Positions 19,059-31,240 of a DNA stretch of 64,000 bases are shown piece after piece; positions within the stretch are counted from its first letter, which is position 1; each line of letters begins with the position of its first letter. Source of the DNA: Monoplex corrugatus (lineage: Eukaryota > Mollusca > Gastropoda > Littorinimorpha > Ranellidae). The position numbers were made by a program, and so were the translations under genes. The DNA is taken from NCBI GenBank assembly GCA_030674185.1, contig CM060312.1, positions 3,938,438 to 4,002,437 on the forward strand, in the 5' to 3' direction. The notes under the pieces were generated by a model. The model made no database searches. It saw only the letters and a program-made list of their open reading frames with translations, and was not told the origin of the DNA.

Positions 19059-22020
19059 TGATACAAAGACAGGATGTAAAATCCATCCCATACAAAGACA
19101 GGATATAAAATCCATCCCATACAAAGAAGAGAGCATATAAAATCCATCCCATACAAAGACAGGATATAAAATCCATCCCATACAAAGACAGGATGTAAAA
19201 TCCATCCCATACAAAGAAGAGAGCATATAAAATCCATCCCATATAAAGACAGGATATAAAATCCATCCCATACAAAGACAGGATGTAAAATCCATCCCAT
19301 ACAAAGACAGGATGTAAAATCCATCCCATACAAAGACAGGATATAAAATCCATCCCATACAAAGACAGGATGTAAAATCCATCCCATACAAAGACAGGAT
19401 ATAAAATCCATCCCATACAAAGACAGGATGTAAAATCCATCCCATACAAAGACAGGGTGTAAAATCCATCCCATACAAAGACAGGATATAAAATCCATCC
19501 CATACAAAGACAGGATGTAAAATCCATCCCATACAAAGACAGGATATAAAATCCATCCCATACAAAGACAGGATGTAAAATCCATCCCATACAAAGACAG
19601 GATGTAAAATCCATCCCATACAAAGACAGGATGTAAAATCCATCCCATACAAAGACAGGATGTAAAATCCATCCCATACAAAGACAGGATATAAAATCCA
19701 TCCCATACAAAGAAGAGAGCATATAAAATCCATCCCATACAAAGACAGGATGTAAAATCCATCCCATACAAAGACAGGATGTAAAATCCATCCCATACAA
19801 AGACAGGATATAAAATCCATCCCATACAAAGACAGGATGTAAAATCCATCCCATACAAAGACAGGATGTAAAATCCATCCCATACAAAGACAGGATATAA
19901 AATCCATCCCATACAAAGACAGGATGTAAAATCCATCCCATACAAAGACAGGATGTAAAATCCATCCCATACAAAGACAGGATATAAAATCCATCCCATA
20001 CAAAGACAGGATATAAAATCCATCCCGTACAAAGACAGGATGTAAAATCCATCCCATACAAAGACAGGATATAAAATCCATCCCATACAAAGACAGGATG
20101 TAAAATCCATCCCATACAAAGACAGGATGTAAAATCCATCCCATACAAAGACAGGATGTAAAATCCATCCCGTACAAAGACAGGATGTAAAATCCATCCC
20201 ATACAAAGACAGGGATGTAAAATCCATCCCATACAAAGAAGAGAGCATATAAAATCCATCCCATACAAAGACAGGATGTAAAATCCATCCCATACAAAGA
20301 CAGGATATAAAATCCATCCCATACAAAGACAGGATGTAAAATCCATCCCATACAAAGACAGGATATAAAATCCATCCCATACAAAGACAGGATGTAAAAT
20401 CCATCCCATACAAAGACAGGATGTAAAATCCATCCCATACAAAGACAGGATATAAAATCCATCCCATACAAAGACAGGATGTAAAATCCATCCCATACAA
20501 AGACAGGATGTAAAATCCATCCCATACAAAGACAGGATATAAAATCCATCCCATACAAAGACAGGATATAAAATCCATCCCGTACAAAGACAGGATGTAA
20601 AATCCATCCCATACAAAGACAGGATATAAAATCCATCCCATACAAAGACAGGATGTAAAATCCATCCCATACAAAGACAGGATGTAAAATCCATCCCATA
20701 CAAAGACAGGATGTAAAATCCATCCCATACAAAGACAGGATATAAAATCCATCCCGTACAAAGACAGGATGTAAAATCCATCCCATACAAAGACAGGGAT
20801 GTAAAATCCATCCCATACAAAGAAGAGAGCATATAAAATCCATCCCATACAAAGACAGGATGTAAAATCCATCCCATACAAAGACAGGATGTAAAATCCA
20901 TCCCATACAAAGACAGGATGTAAAATTCATCCCATACAAAGACAGGATATAAAATCCATCCCATACAAAGACAGGATGTAAAATCCATCCCATACAAAGA
21001 CAGGATATAAAATCCATCCCATACAAAGACAGGATGTAAAATCCATCCATACAAAGACAGGATGTAAAATCCATCCCATACAAAGACAGGATATAAAATC
21101 CATCCCATACAAAGACAGGATATAAAATCCATCCCATACAAAGACAGGATATAAAATCCATCCCATACAAAGACAGGATATAAAATCCATCCCATACAAA
21201 GAAGAGAGCATATAAAATCCATCCCATACAAAGACAGGATGTAAAATCCATCCCATACAAAGACAGGATGTAAAATCCATCCCATACAAAGACAGGATGT
21301 AAAATCCATCCCATACAAAGACAGGATATAAAATCCATCCCATACAAAGAAGAGAGCATATAAAATCCATCCCATACAAAGACAGGATGTAAAATCCATC
21401 CCATACAAAGACAGGATATAAAATCCATCCCATACAAAGACAGGATGTAAAATCCATCCCATACAAAGACGGGATGTAAAATCCATCCCATACAAAGACA
21501 GGATGTAAAATCCATCCCATACAAAGACAGGATGTAAAATCCATCCCATACAAAGACAGGATGTAAAATCCATCCCATACAAAGACAGGATATAAAATCC
21601 ATCCCGTACAAAGACAGGATGTAAAATCCATCCCATACAAAGACAGGATGTAAAATCCATCCCATACAAAGAAGAGAGCATATAAAATCCATCCCATACA
21701 AAGACAGGATGTAAAATCCATCCCATACAAAGACAGGATGTAAAATCCATCCCATACAAAGACAGGATGTAAAATCCATCCCATACAAAGACAGGATGTA
21801 AAATCCATCCCATACAAAGACAGGATGTAAAATCCATCCCATACAAAGACAGGATATAAAATCCATCCCATACAAAGACAGGATATAAAATCCATCCCAT
21901 ACAAAGAAGAGAGCATATAAAATCCATCCCATACAAAGACAGGATGTAAAATCCATCCCATACAAAGACAGGATGTAAAATCCATCCCATACAAAGACAG
22001 GATGTAAAATCCATCCCATA
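19059..22020. repeat. 29-bp tandem array, about 100 copies
   Basis: Units of AGGATGTAAAATCCATCCC plus ATACAAAGAC, with two main variants (GGATGTAAAA, GGATATAAAA) and a recurrent variant AAGAAGAGAGCATATAAAA about every 7-15 units. On the - strand the unit has no stop in any frame. Since 29 is not a multiple of three, all three frames stay open for up to 1075 codons with the same hydrophobic 29-residue period. This is a property of the repeat and not evidence of a protein. Confidence 0.97.
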
Positions 22021-22452
22021 CCTTACCAACACACAGGGCTTACATGCAGACTTATGGTGCAAACCATGGTCATTTGTATATATTGACCAACACACAGGGC
22101 TTGCATGCAGACTTATGGTGCGAGCCGTGGTCATTTGTACATATTGACCAACACACAGGGCTTACATGCAGACTTATGGTGCAAACCGTGGTCATTTGTA
22201 TATATTGACCAACACACAGGGCTTACATGCAGACTTATGGTGCAAACCGTGGTCATTTGTATATATTGACCAACACACAGGGCTTACATGCAGGCTTATG
22301 GTGCAAACCATGGTCATTTGTATATATTGACCAACACACAGGGCTTACATGCAGGCTTATGGTGCAAACCGTGGTCATTTGTATATATTGACCAACACAC
22401 AGGGCTTACATGCAGACTTATGGTGCAAACCATGGTCATTTGTATATATTTA
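22021..22452. repeat. 61-bp tandem array, 7 copies
   Basis: Units of ACCAACACACAGGGCTTACA / TGCAGACTTATGGTGCAAAC / CGTGGTCATTTGTATATATTG, very similar to each other. It abuts the 29-bp array with no spacer. Confidence 0.96.
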
Positions 22453-22677
22453 CACATTCATTTCTTTTTATGACACAATGGATTTTACCATGTGAAACTC
22501 CAGACTGATGTGTTCTGAAGAGTGGGACCTCTTTTTTTTTGTCGTGCATATGATTTGTGTGTCAAGTAACAGAGCTGTAGGAATCTGGTGAACAGTTCTT
22601 TATGTGGTACCCCAATGACACTTCATGGAGAAAAAGAAGAGAAAGAATATATGTGTGAACATGTATGTGTGTGAACA

Positions 22678-22678
<1 letters not shown>

Positions 22679-22758
<80 letters not shown>
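22679..22758. repeat. (GT)n microsatellite
   Basis: About 39 GT units, ending 68 bp before the PDZ5 exon and within its upstream splicing region. Confidence 0.95.
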
Positions 22759-22759
<1 letters not shown>

Positions 22760-22825
22760 ATTTGCACATGTGTATGTCAACATTTGTGTGTGTGTATTAA
22801 CATAAGTGTGGTGGTGGCCTTACAG

Positions 22826-23036
22826 GGGTGGCGCGGGCACAGTGTCGGGTGTGGGGCGAGGGAGGGTCACCAACCAGCCCAGCCCCGAGGAGGGAGAGCT
22901 GTACACTGTGGAACTCCATCGAGGGTCACGTGGATTTGGATTCTCCATCCGTGGTGGGCGCGAGTTCAACAACATGCCCCTCTTTGTCCTGCGTATCGCT
23001 GATGGAGGGGCTGCACATCTTGATGGCCGACTTCGG
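22826..23036 (+). CDS. MAGI: MAGI exon: PDZ5, N-terminal two-thirds
   Basis: From acceptor TGGCCTTACAG to donor GTAAGTCC. After a Gly/Arg/Ser linker (RGGAGTVSGVGRG) it encodes ELYTVELHRGSRGFGFSIRG then GREFNNMPLFVLRIADGGAA and HLDGRLR. GFGF is the carboxylate-binding loop, and FSIRGGRE plus LFVLRIA is the hallmark of the last MAGI PDZ domain (vertebrate MAGI has GFGFSLRGGREY and DLYVLRLAEDGPA). PDZ5 of MAGI binds C-terminal peptides of junctional and signalling partners. The 211-nt exon enters in phase 2 and leaves in phase 0. The domain is intact, with no premature stop. Confidence 0.96.
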
Positions 23037-23044
23037 GTAAGTCC

Positions 23045-23046
<2 letters not shown>

Positions 23047-23092
<46 letters not shown>

Positions 23093-23135
23093 ATACATAC
23101 ATGCGTGTGTGTGTGTCTGGTTGGGGGGGGGGGGG
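23047..23135. repeat. (GT)n microsatellite and short poly-G
   Basis: A GT run begins 10 bp after the exon donor. An 11-12 nt G run follows at about 23124-23135. Confidence 0.92.
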
Positions 23136-23179
23136 TTTATGCTCTGTGTCAATGATGGGGGAGGGGTGGCAGACATAGG

Positions 23180-23890
23180 GTAGGTCTGTGTGTTTCAGGG
23201 TATGTCATTGTTTTAGAGTAAACTTCTATGTGTGTGTTTTAAAGAAAATTTTCTCTGTGTGTGTGTTTTAGGGTAAGTATTTATTTGTGTGTTTTGGGGT
23301 ATATCTGTGTATGTTTTAGGGTAAATCTATGTGTGTGTGTGTTAGGGTAAGTCTTTGTATGTGTGCTTTTGAGCATGTCTGTGTGTGTTTAAGGTTAAGT
23401 GTGTGTGTCTGTGTGTGTGTGTGTGTTTTAAAGTGTCTTTGTGTACGTGTTTTAGGGTATGTCTGTGTTTCAGGGTATGTTTGTGTTTTAGGGTTGTCTT
23501 TGTGTTTTTTAGGGTATGTCTGTTTTTGTTTTAAAGCATGTCTGTGTGTGATTTAGGGTATGATTATGTGTGTTTTAGGGTTTGTTGTGTTTCAGGGTAT
23601 GTCTGTGTGCCTTTTAGGGTATGTCTGCTGTTTTAGAGTATGTCCGCATGTGTTTGTGCTTTAGGATGTATGTACATGTTGTAAGGTATGTCAGTTGTTT
23701 TAGGTTATGTCAGTATGTGTTTAAGGATATGTCTGTTTGTGTTGGTTCTCAGGTACGTCTTTGTGTGCAAGTTTTAGGGTATGTCTCAGTGTGTGTTAGG
23801 ATATTATCTGTGTGTTTGTGTTTTAAAGTATGTTTGTGGGATGTTGTTGGGTACATCTGTGTTTATCTAAGGGTGTATCTGTGCGTGGAT
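23180..23890. repeat. Degenerate array of TTTTAGGGTATGTCTGTGTG-like units
   Basis: About 30 loosely conserved units of 20-30 bp. Many carry GGGTAAGT or GGGTATGT, resembling the real donor (CGGGTAAGTC) 150 bp upstream. TTAGGG occurs inside units but never as a tandem hexamer, so this is not telomeric. Confidence 0.8.
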
Positions 23891-24215
23891 TTGCATACTC
23901 GAGTATGTAGACATTTGTAGTGGTGGTGTGGTTGCGGAAAGACTAATTGAACAGTAGTATATGTGTGGTTGTGATCTGCAAATTTGGTGAAAATATGGAC
24001 CAGCCGTACAGTGTAAGACATGACCCACTGAGTGGTGGAGATATCTTTGTAGTATTTGGGAGATAGGACCACTGAAATGTCAGAGGTGTTTGATGAAATA
24101 CATGAGTTGTTAATCAGCAGTGAGCTGGGACTCAGTAATGAACTGAGACAGAGTAATGATTGTGTAACTGAGCAGTAATCTGTGACTGAGCAACTCATTA
24201 TGACTTTGTTGTCAG

Positions 24216-24354
24216 GTTGGGGACCAGATCCTTCAGATCAACAACGTGACGACGGACTCCATGACCCATACGGACGCCATCGACATCATCCAGAGCGGCG
24301 GCACCTCCGTCCACCTGCTAATGAAACGCACAGGCAAGCCCCCACCTGCCTTTG
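24216..24354 (+). CDS. MAGI: MAGI exon: PDZ5, C-terminal third
   Basis: From TTTGTTGTCAG to donor GTAGGC. It encodes VGDQILQINNVTTDSMTHTD then AIDIIQSGGTSVHLLMKRTG and KPPPAF. It completes the PDZ fold (beta-D to beta-F with helix B, whose start T-H-T-D-A corresponds to M-T-H-A-R-A in vertebrate MAGI1). The His at helix alphaB1 typical of class I PDZ binding is in the expected place. Phase 0 in, phase 1 out. The final G pairs with AG of the last exon to make Glu. The 26-kb intron that follows is filled with tandem arrays. Confidence 0.96.
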
Positions 24355-24470
24355 GTAGGCTCTGATTTTTCTCCTCCCTTCCCTCACCCCCCAGCCTCCC
24401 TCCTGGTGCCAGGGACACACACCCACATCCAAAGACAAGGACGTCGCTGCTTGCACAACCAGGACCCGTT

Positions 24471-24550
24471 TTAACCTTTTCACTCCCTCGCCCTGTCCAC
24501 CAGCTTCCTGCAGGAAACGGATGGATAGAGTGAGAGGGTGAAAGGGTTAA
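24471..24550. mobile_element. TTAA hairpin MITE, simple 80-bp form
   Basis: TTAA at 24471-24474 and 24547-24550 encloses a single hairpin (CCTTTTCACTCCCTCGCCCT ... GGGTGAAAGGG) centred on CTTCCTGCAGGAAA. Its length equals the inner unit of the composite copies exactly, so this is the free form of that unit. Confidence 0.9.
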
Positions 24551-24589
24551 AAAGTAATGGTAGCAAATTGTTTCCTGACCTTGCCCTCC

Positions 24590-24870
24590 AGATCAGTCGT
24601 ATGTCTTCTTCAAGGTCATGTGTTGGATGCTGTAACAGTCGTTTTAGACAAGTTTTCTGTGTGTCGGGGTTAAGGTCTGATGTTGGATGCTGTGATAGAT
24701 GGTTAACGTGAGTTCTCTGTGTGTCAGGGTCAAGGTCATGCTTTGGATATGGTAACAGGTGCTTAACATTATAGTTTACTTTATGTCAGGGTCAGGATCA
24801 TCTGTTGGGTGCCATAGCAAGAAGTTTGCAGGAGCTCTGTGTATGTGTCAGGGTCTTCTGATAGTTCATT
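24590..24870. repeat. Degenerate tandem repeat, about 60 bp x 4
   Basis: Units share GTGTCAGGGTCAAGGTCATG and TTGGATGCTGTAACAG with many changes. Confidence 0.75.
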
Positions 24871-25194
24871 CCTCTGTGCTTGTTTGTGGGCAAGAGTGGT
24901 GATGTGATGACTCCTGGTTCAGCGACTTGTTATGCTTCTTCCTCCACCATACACAGGATTGACAGGGTGAGTGGTGTGGACAGGCAGCCCAGGTCTGTGA
25001 CTACCGTCAACAGGCAGTGAGGTCCGCTTTGTACAAGGTGGAGACAGACATATCACATGTTGAGGTGGTCTGTGTAGGTGCTATAGTTTCAGTTTTCTCA
25101 GGATGGTGTTGCTACACTCAGAAATTTCCAGGTGGAAGATGATCCTAAACAGTCGTGGGAAATGCCATAAGCATGTATATATACGTCCTTAAAA
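24871..25194. other. Unique intronic stretch
   Basis: No gene or element recognised. Confidence 0.4.
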
Positions 25195-26848
25195 TGATGG
25201 TGAGGTGCCATTGAAAGGACATTGAGTTCTGCTTTGCTGTTATGGTGGTCGTTAAAAGAGAGGTGACGTATCGCTGAGTTCTCTTGTCAAGTTCATTACT
25301 TAAAGAGAGAGGTGAGATATCATTGAGTTGTGTTGTCACGTCAGTTGTTAGAAGAGAGGTGAGGTATCATTGAGTTCTGTTGTCATGTCCATTGTTAGAA
25401 GAGAGGTGAGGTACCTTTGAGTCATGTTGTCACGTCCATTGTTAGTAGAGAGGTGAGGTATCATTGAGTTCTGTTGTCATGTCGGTTGTTAGAAGAGAGG
25501 TGAGGTATCATTGAGTTCTATTGTCATGTCAGTTGTTAGAAGAGAGGTGAGGTATCATTGAGTTCTGTTGTCACGTCAGTTGTTAGAAGAGAGGTGAGGT
25601 ATCATTGAGTTCTGTTGTCACGTCGGTTGTTAGTAGAGAGGTGAGGTATTGAGTTCTGTTGTCATGTCAGTTGTTAGTAGAGAGGTGAGATATCATTGAG
25701 TTCTGTTGTCACGTCGGTTGTTAGTAGAGAGGTGAGGTATTGAGTTCTGTTGTCATGTCAGTTGTTAGTAGAGAGGTGAGATATCATTGAGTTCTGTTGT
25801 CACGTCGGTTGTTAGTAGAGAGGTGAGGTATTGAGTTCTGTTGTCATGTCAGTTGTTAGTAGAGAGATGAGATATCATTGAGTTCTGTTGTCACGTCGGT
25901 TGTTAGAAGAGAGGTGAGGTATTGAGTTCTGTTGTCATGTCAGTTGTTAGAAGAGAGGTGAGGTATCATTGAGTTCTGTTGTCATGTCAGTTGTTAGAAG
26001 AGAGGTGAGGTATCATTGAGTTCTATTGTCACGTCGGTTGTTAGTAGAGAGGTGAGGTATTGAGTTCTGTTGTCATGTCAGTTGTTAGTAGAGAGGTGAG
26101 ATATCATTGAGTTCTGTTGTCACGTCGGTTGTTAGTAGAGAGGTGAGGTATTGAGTTCTGTTGTCATGTCAGTTGTTAGTAGAGAGATGAGATATCATTG
26201 AGTTCTGTTGTCACGTCGGTTGTTAGAAGAGAGGTGAGGTATTGAGTTCTGTTGTCATGTCAGTTGTTAGAAGAGAGGTGAGGTATCATTGAGTTCTGTT
26301 GTCATGTCAGTTGTTAGAAGAGAGGTGAGGTATTGAGTTCTGTTGTCACATCAGTTGTTAGAAGAGAGGTGAGGTATCATTGAGTTCTGTTGTCACGTCC
26401 ATTGTTAGAAGAGAGGTGAGGTATCATTGAGTTCTGTTGTCATGTCAGTTGTTAGAAGAGAGGTGAGGTATCATTGAGTTCTGTTGTCACGTCTGTTGTT
26501 AGAAGAGAGGTGAGGTATCATTGAGTTCTGTTGTCATGTTGGTTGTTAGAAGAGAGGTGAGGTATCATTGAGTTATGTTGTCATGTCGGTTGTTAGAAGA
26601 GAGGTGAGGTATCATTGAGTTCTGTTGTCACGTCGGTTGTTAGAAGAGAGGTGAGGTATCATTGAGTTCTGTTGTCACGTCAGTTGTTAGAAGAGAGGTG
26701 AGGTATCATTGAGTTCTGTTGTCATGTCGGTTGTTAGAAGAGAGGTGAGGTATCATTGAGTTCTGTTGTCACATCAGTTGTTAGAAGAGAGGTGAGGTAT
26801 CATTGAGTTCTGTCGTCACGTCAGTTGTTAGAAGAGAGGTGAGGTAGT
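25195..26848. repeat. 47/43-bp tandem array with dimeric higher-order structure
   Basis: About 36 units of GTTAGAAGAGAGGTGAGGTA / TCATTGAGTTCTGTTGTCAT / GTCAGTT. A shorter unit lacking the ATCA before TTGAG alternates with full units in the blocks about 25620-25920 and 26035-26260, so those blocks are built from 90-bp dimers. Confidence 0.96.
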
Positions 26849-27574
26849 ATGTCCATGCATGAACTTGCCCATCCTGCCCTTGCCGTCACCACCCACACTG
26901 TGTATCTTGATGCTTTGTACTAAAACCCTGACCCCATCCTGCATGTCGCTTTGTCCTCTCACCAAACAAGTTTCTAGGTTTGAAGTTTGACACATCTTTC
27001 CTTACTTATTTGTACAGCAGTCCTTATGAGATCTTGCATGATCCGCTTTGTCTTTTGACAAGCCCCTCCCCAAGAAACGAATGTTCTCTTTCAGTGATCT
27101 TTTTCCTTCTCCCTTAAAGATCTTGCATGATCCACTTTGTCTTTTGACACCCCCCAAAAACACATTTTGATCCATTCCATCCTAAAAGATTTTCATGGTG
27201 AGCATAGTCCAAACCCACACATTTCCTTTTTCAATGATCTTTCACTTCTAGAGGATCTTGTATGATCAGTATAGTCCAAACTTTTTGTCTTGTCACTGAA
27301 AAATATTATACTGATAGAATCTGTCAGTCCGTTCTTGGTAAGCGTTTGGTCTGCTGATGAGACCTTCATAAGATTTTGTTGGAAAGAAATGTATTGAGCA
27401 GTGTCCACCTGTTGCGCCAATGTTGCCATCAGTCCTACAGTTGTGACAGCCCTGTGAACAGATTGTGTGTTGTCCTGTCCTGTCCTGTCCTGTCCTGATG
27501 CCCTGCCCTGTCCTGCCCTGCCCTGTCTGGTCAACTTACATCTTGCTTGACATTGTATTGTCTGCCAGGTGGAC
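26849..27574. repeat. Degenerate triplicated segment and (TGTCC)n
   Basis: About three diverged copies of GATCTTGCATGATCCACTTT plus GTCTTTTGACA lie at 27030-27290. A short pentamer run (TGTCC/TGCCC) lies at about 27472-27532. The rest is unique intron. Confidence 0.7.
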
Positions 27575-28568
27575 AGATAATGTTGGTCATGTGACCATGT
27601 AATGTTGGTCATGTGACCATGTAATGGTGGTCATGTGACCATGTAATGTTGGTCATGTGACCATGTAATAGTGGTCCTGTGACCATGTAATTGTGGTTCT
27701 GTGACCATATAATGGTGGTCCTGTGACCATATAATGGTGGTCCTGTGACCATGTAATTGTGGTTCGGTGACCATATAATGGTGGTCCTGTGACCATGTAA
27801 TGTTGGTCATGTGATAGTGGTCCTGTGATCATATAATGGTGGTCCTGTGACCATGTAATGGTGGTCCTGTGACCATATAATGTTGGTCCTGTGACCATGT
27901 AATGGTGGTTCTGTGGTGGTCCTGTGACCATATAATGATGGTCCTCTGACCATATAATGGTGGTCCTGTGACCATGTAATGGTGGTCCTGTGACCATGTA
28001 ATGGTGGTCTGTGACCATGTTGTGGTGGTCCTGTTAACATATAATGGTGGTCCTGTGACCATGTAATGGTGGTCCTGTGACCATGTAATGGTGGTCCTGT
28101 TAACATATAATGGTGGTCCTGTGACCATATGGTCCTGTGACCATGTAATGGTGGTTCTGTGACCATGTAATGGTGGTCCTGTGACCATGTAATGGTAGTC
28201 CTGTTAACATGTAATGGTGGTCCTTGACCATGTAATGACAGTCCTGTGACCATGTAATGGTGGTCCTGTGACCATATTATGGTGGCCCTGTGACCATGTA
28301 ATGGTGGTCCTGTTAACATGTAATGATGGTCCTGTACCATATAATGGTGGTCCTGTGACCATGTAATGGTGGTTCTGTGACCATGTAATTGTGATTCTGT
28401 GACCATATAATGGTGGTCCTGTGACCATGTAATGGTGGTCCTGTTAACATATAATGGTGGTCCTGTGACCATATAATGGTGGTCCTGTGACCATATAATG
28501 ACGGTCCTGTGACCATGTAATAGTGGTCCTGTGACCATATAATGACGGTCCTGTGACCATGTAATGAT
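27575..28568. repeat. 22-bp tandem array
   Basis: About 45 units of GGTGGTCCTGTGACCATGTA plus AT, with ATATAAT and TTAACAT variants. The unit contains the palindrome GGTCCTGTGACC. The His/Tyr/Thr-rich frame of 259 codons on the - strand is an artefact. Confidence 0.96.
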
Positions 28569-31240
28569 GGACAAGGACATAGTCACCAGTCTGTTGTGTC
28601 ATGGACACAGGACATAGTCACCAGTCTGTTGTGTCATGGACATAGTCACCAGTCTGTTGTGTCATGGACACAGGACATAGTCACCAGTCTGTTGTGTCAT
28701 GGACATAGTCACCAGTCTGTTGTGTCATGGACACAGGACATAGTCACCAGTCTGTTGTGTCATGGACATAGTCACCAGTCTGTTGTGTCATGGACACAGG
28801 ACATAGTCACCAGTCTGTTGTGTCATGGACACAGGACATAGTCACCAGTCTGTTGTGTCATGGACATAGTCACCAGTCTGTTGTGTCATGGACACAAGAC
28901 ATGGACATAGTCACCAGTCTGTTGTGTCATGGACACAGGACATAGTCACCAGTCTGTTGTGTCATGGACACAGGACATAGTCACCAGTCTGTTGTGTCAT
29001 GGACACAGGACATAGTCACCAGTCTGTTGTGTCATGGACACAGGACATAGTCACCAGATTGTTGTGTCATGGACACAGGACATAGTCACCAGTCTGTTGT
29101 GTCATGGACACAGGACATAGTCACCAGTCTGTTGTGTCATGGACACAGGACATAGTCACCAGTCTGTTGTGTCATGGACACAGGACATGGACATAGTCAC
29201 CAGTCTGTTGTGTTATGGACACAGGACATGGACATAGTCACCAGTCTGTTGTGTCATGGACAATTCACCAGTCTGTTGTGTCATGGACACAGGACATAGT
29301 CACCAGTCTGTTGTGTCATGGACACAGGAACATAGTCACCAGTGTGTTGTGTCATGGACACAGGACATAGTCACCAGACTGTTGTGTTATGGACACAGGA
29401 CATGGACATAGTCACCAGTCTGTTGTGTTATGGACACAGGACATAGTCACCAGTCTGTTGTGTCATGGACATAGGACATGGACATAGTCACCAGTGTGTT
29501 GTGTCATGGACATGGACATAGTCACCAGACTGTTGTGTCATGGACACAGACAAGGACATAGTCACCAGTCTGTTGTGTCATGGACACAGGACAAGGACAT
29601 AGTCACCAGTCTGTTGTGTCATGGACACAGGACAGTCACCAGTCTGTTGTGTCATGGACACAGGACATAGTCACCAGTCTGTTGTGTCATGGACACAAGA
29701 CATAGTCACCAGATTGTTGTGTCATGGACACAAGACAGTCACCAGACTGTTGTGTCATGGACACAAGATATAGTCACCAGATTGTTGTGTCATGGACACA
29801 AGACATAGTCACCAGACTGTTGTGTCATGGACACAAGAATAGTCACCAGATTGTTGTGTCATGGACACAGGACATAGTCACCAGTCTGTTGTGTCATAGA
29901 CACAGGACATAGTCACCAGTCTGTTGTGTCATGGACAACAGGACATAGTCACCAGTCTGTTGTGTCATGGACACAGGACATAGTCACCAGTCTGTTGTGT
30001 CATGGACACAGGACATAGTCACCAGTCTGTTGTGTCATGGACACAGGACATAGTCACCAGTCTGTTGTGTCATGGACAACAGGACATAGTCACCAGTCTT
30101 TTGTGTTATGGACACAGGACATAGTCACCAGTCTGTGTTATGGACACAGGACATAGTCAACCAGTCTGTGTTATGGACACAGGACATAGTCACCAGTCTG
30201 TGTTATGGACACAGGACATAGTCAACAGTCTGTGTTATGGACACAGGACATAGTCACCAGTCTGTGTTATGGACACAGGACATGGACATAGTCACCAGAT
30301 TGTTGTGTTATGGACACAGGACATGGACATAGTCACCAGACTGTTGTGTCATGGACACAGGACATAGTCACCAGACTGTTGTGTCATGGACCAGGACATA
30401 GTCACCAGTCTGTTGTGTCATGGACACAGGACATGGACATAGTCACCAGACTGTTGTGTCATGGACACAGGACATAGTCACCAGACTGTTGTGTTATGGA
30501 CACAGGACATAGTCACCAGTCTGTTGTGTCATGGACACAGGACATAGTCACCAGTCTGTTGTGTATGGACACAGGACATAGTCACCAGTCTGTTGTGTCA
30601 TGGACACAGGACATGGACATAGTCACCAGTCTGTTGTGTCATGGACATAGTCACCAGACTGTTGTGTCATGGACATAGTCACCAGTCTGTTGTGTTATGG
30701 ACATAGTCACCAGTCTGTTGTGTCATGGACATAGTCACCAGACTGTTGTTGTCATGGACATAGTCACCAGACTGTTGTGTCATGGACATAGTCACCAGTC
30801 TGTTGTGTTATGGACACAGGACATAGTCACCAGACTGTTTTGTCATGGACATAGTCACCAGACTGTTGTGTCATGGACATAGTCACCAGTCTGTTGTGTT
30901 TGGACACAGGACATAGTCACCAGACTGTTGTGTCATGGACATAGTCACCAGTCTGTTGTGTTATGGACACAGGACATAGTCACCAGACTGTTGTGTCATG
31001 GACATAGTCACCAGACTGTTGTGTCATGGACACAGGACATAGTCACCAGTCTGTTGTGTCATGGACACAGGACATAGTCACCAGACTGTTGTGTCATGGA
31101 CACAGGACATAGTCACCAGACTGTTGTGTCATGGACACAGGACATTGACATAGTCACCAGTCTGTTGTGTCATGGACATAGTCTCCAGACTGTTGTGTCA
31201 AAGACTCAGGACATGGACATAGTCACCAGTCTGTTGTGGC
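28569..31240. repeat. 35-bp tandem array with deletion variants
   Basis: About 80 units of CATGGACACAGGACATAGTC plus ACCAGTCTGTTGTGT. Many units lack ACACAGGACAT or duplicate GGACAT, giving 24- and 41-bp forms. It directly abuts the 22-bp array. Confidence 0.96.

Noticed and set aside
18897..22134. Frames of 1040 and 1075 codons on the - strand
   Set aside because: They lie wholly in the 29-bp array and repeat the same 29-residue period in every frame. No splice sites, domain or codon bias support a protein.
23180..23890. Interstitial telomere (TTAGGG motifs)
   Set aside because: TTAGGG occurs within a longer degenerate unit, never as consecutive hexamers.
28569..31240. CRISPR-like array (35-bp repeats)
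   Set aside because: There are no unique spacers between units, length variants are internal deletions, and the genome is eukaryotic.
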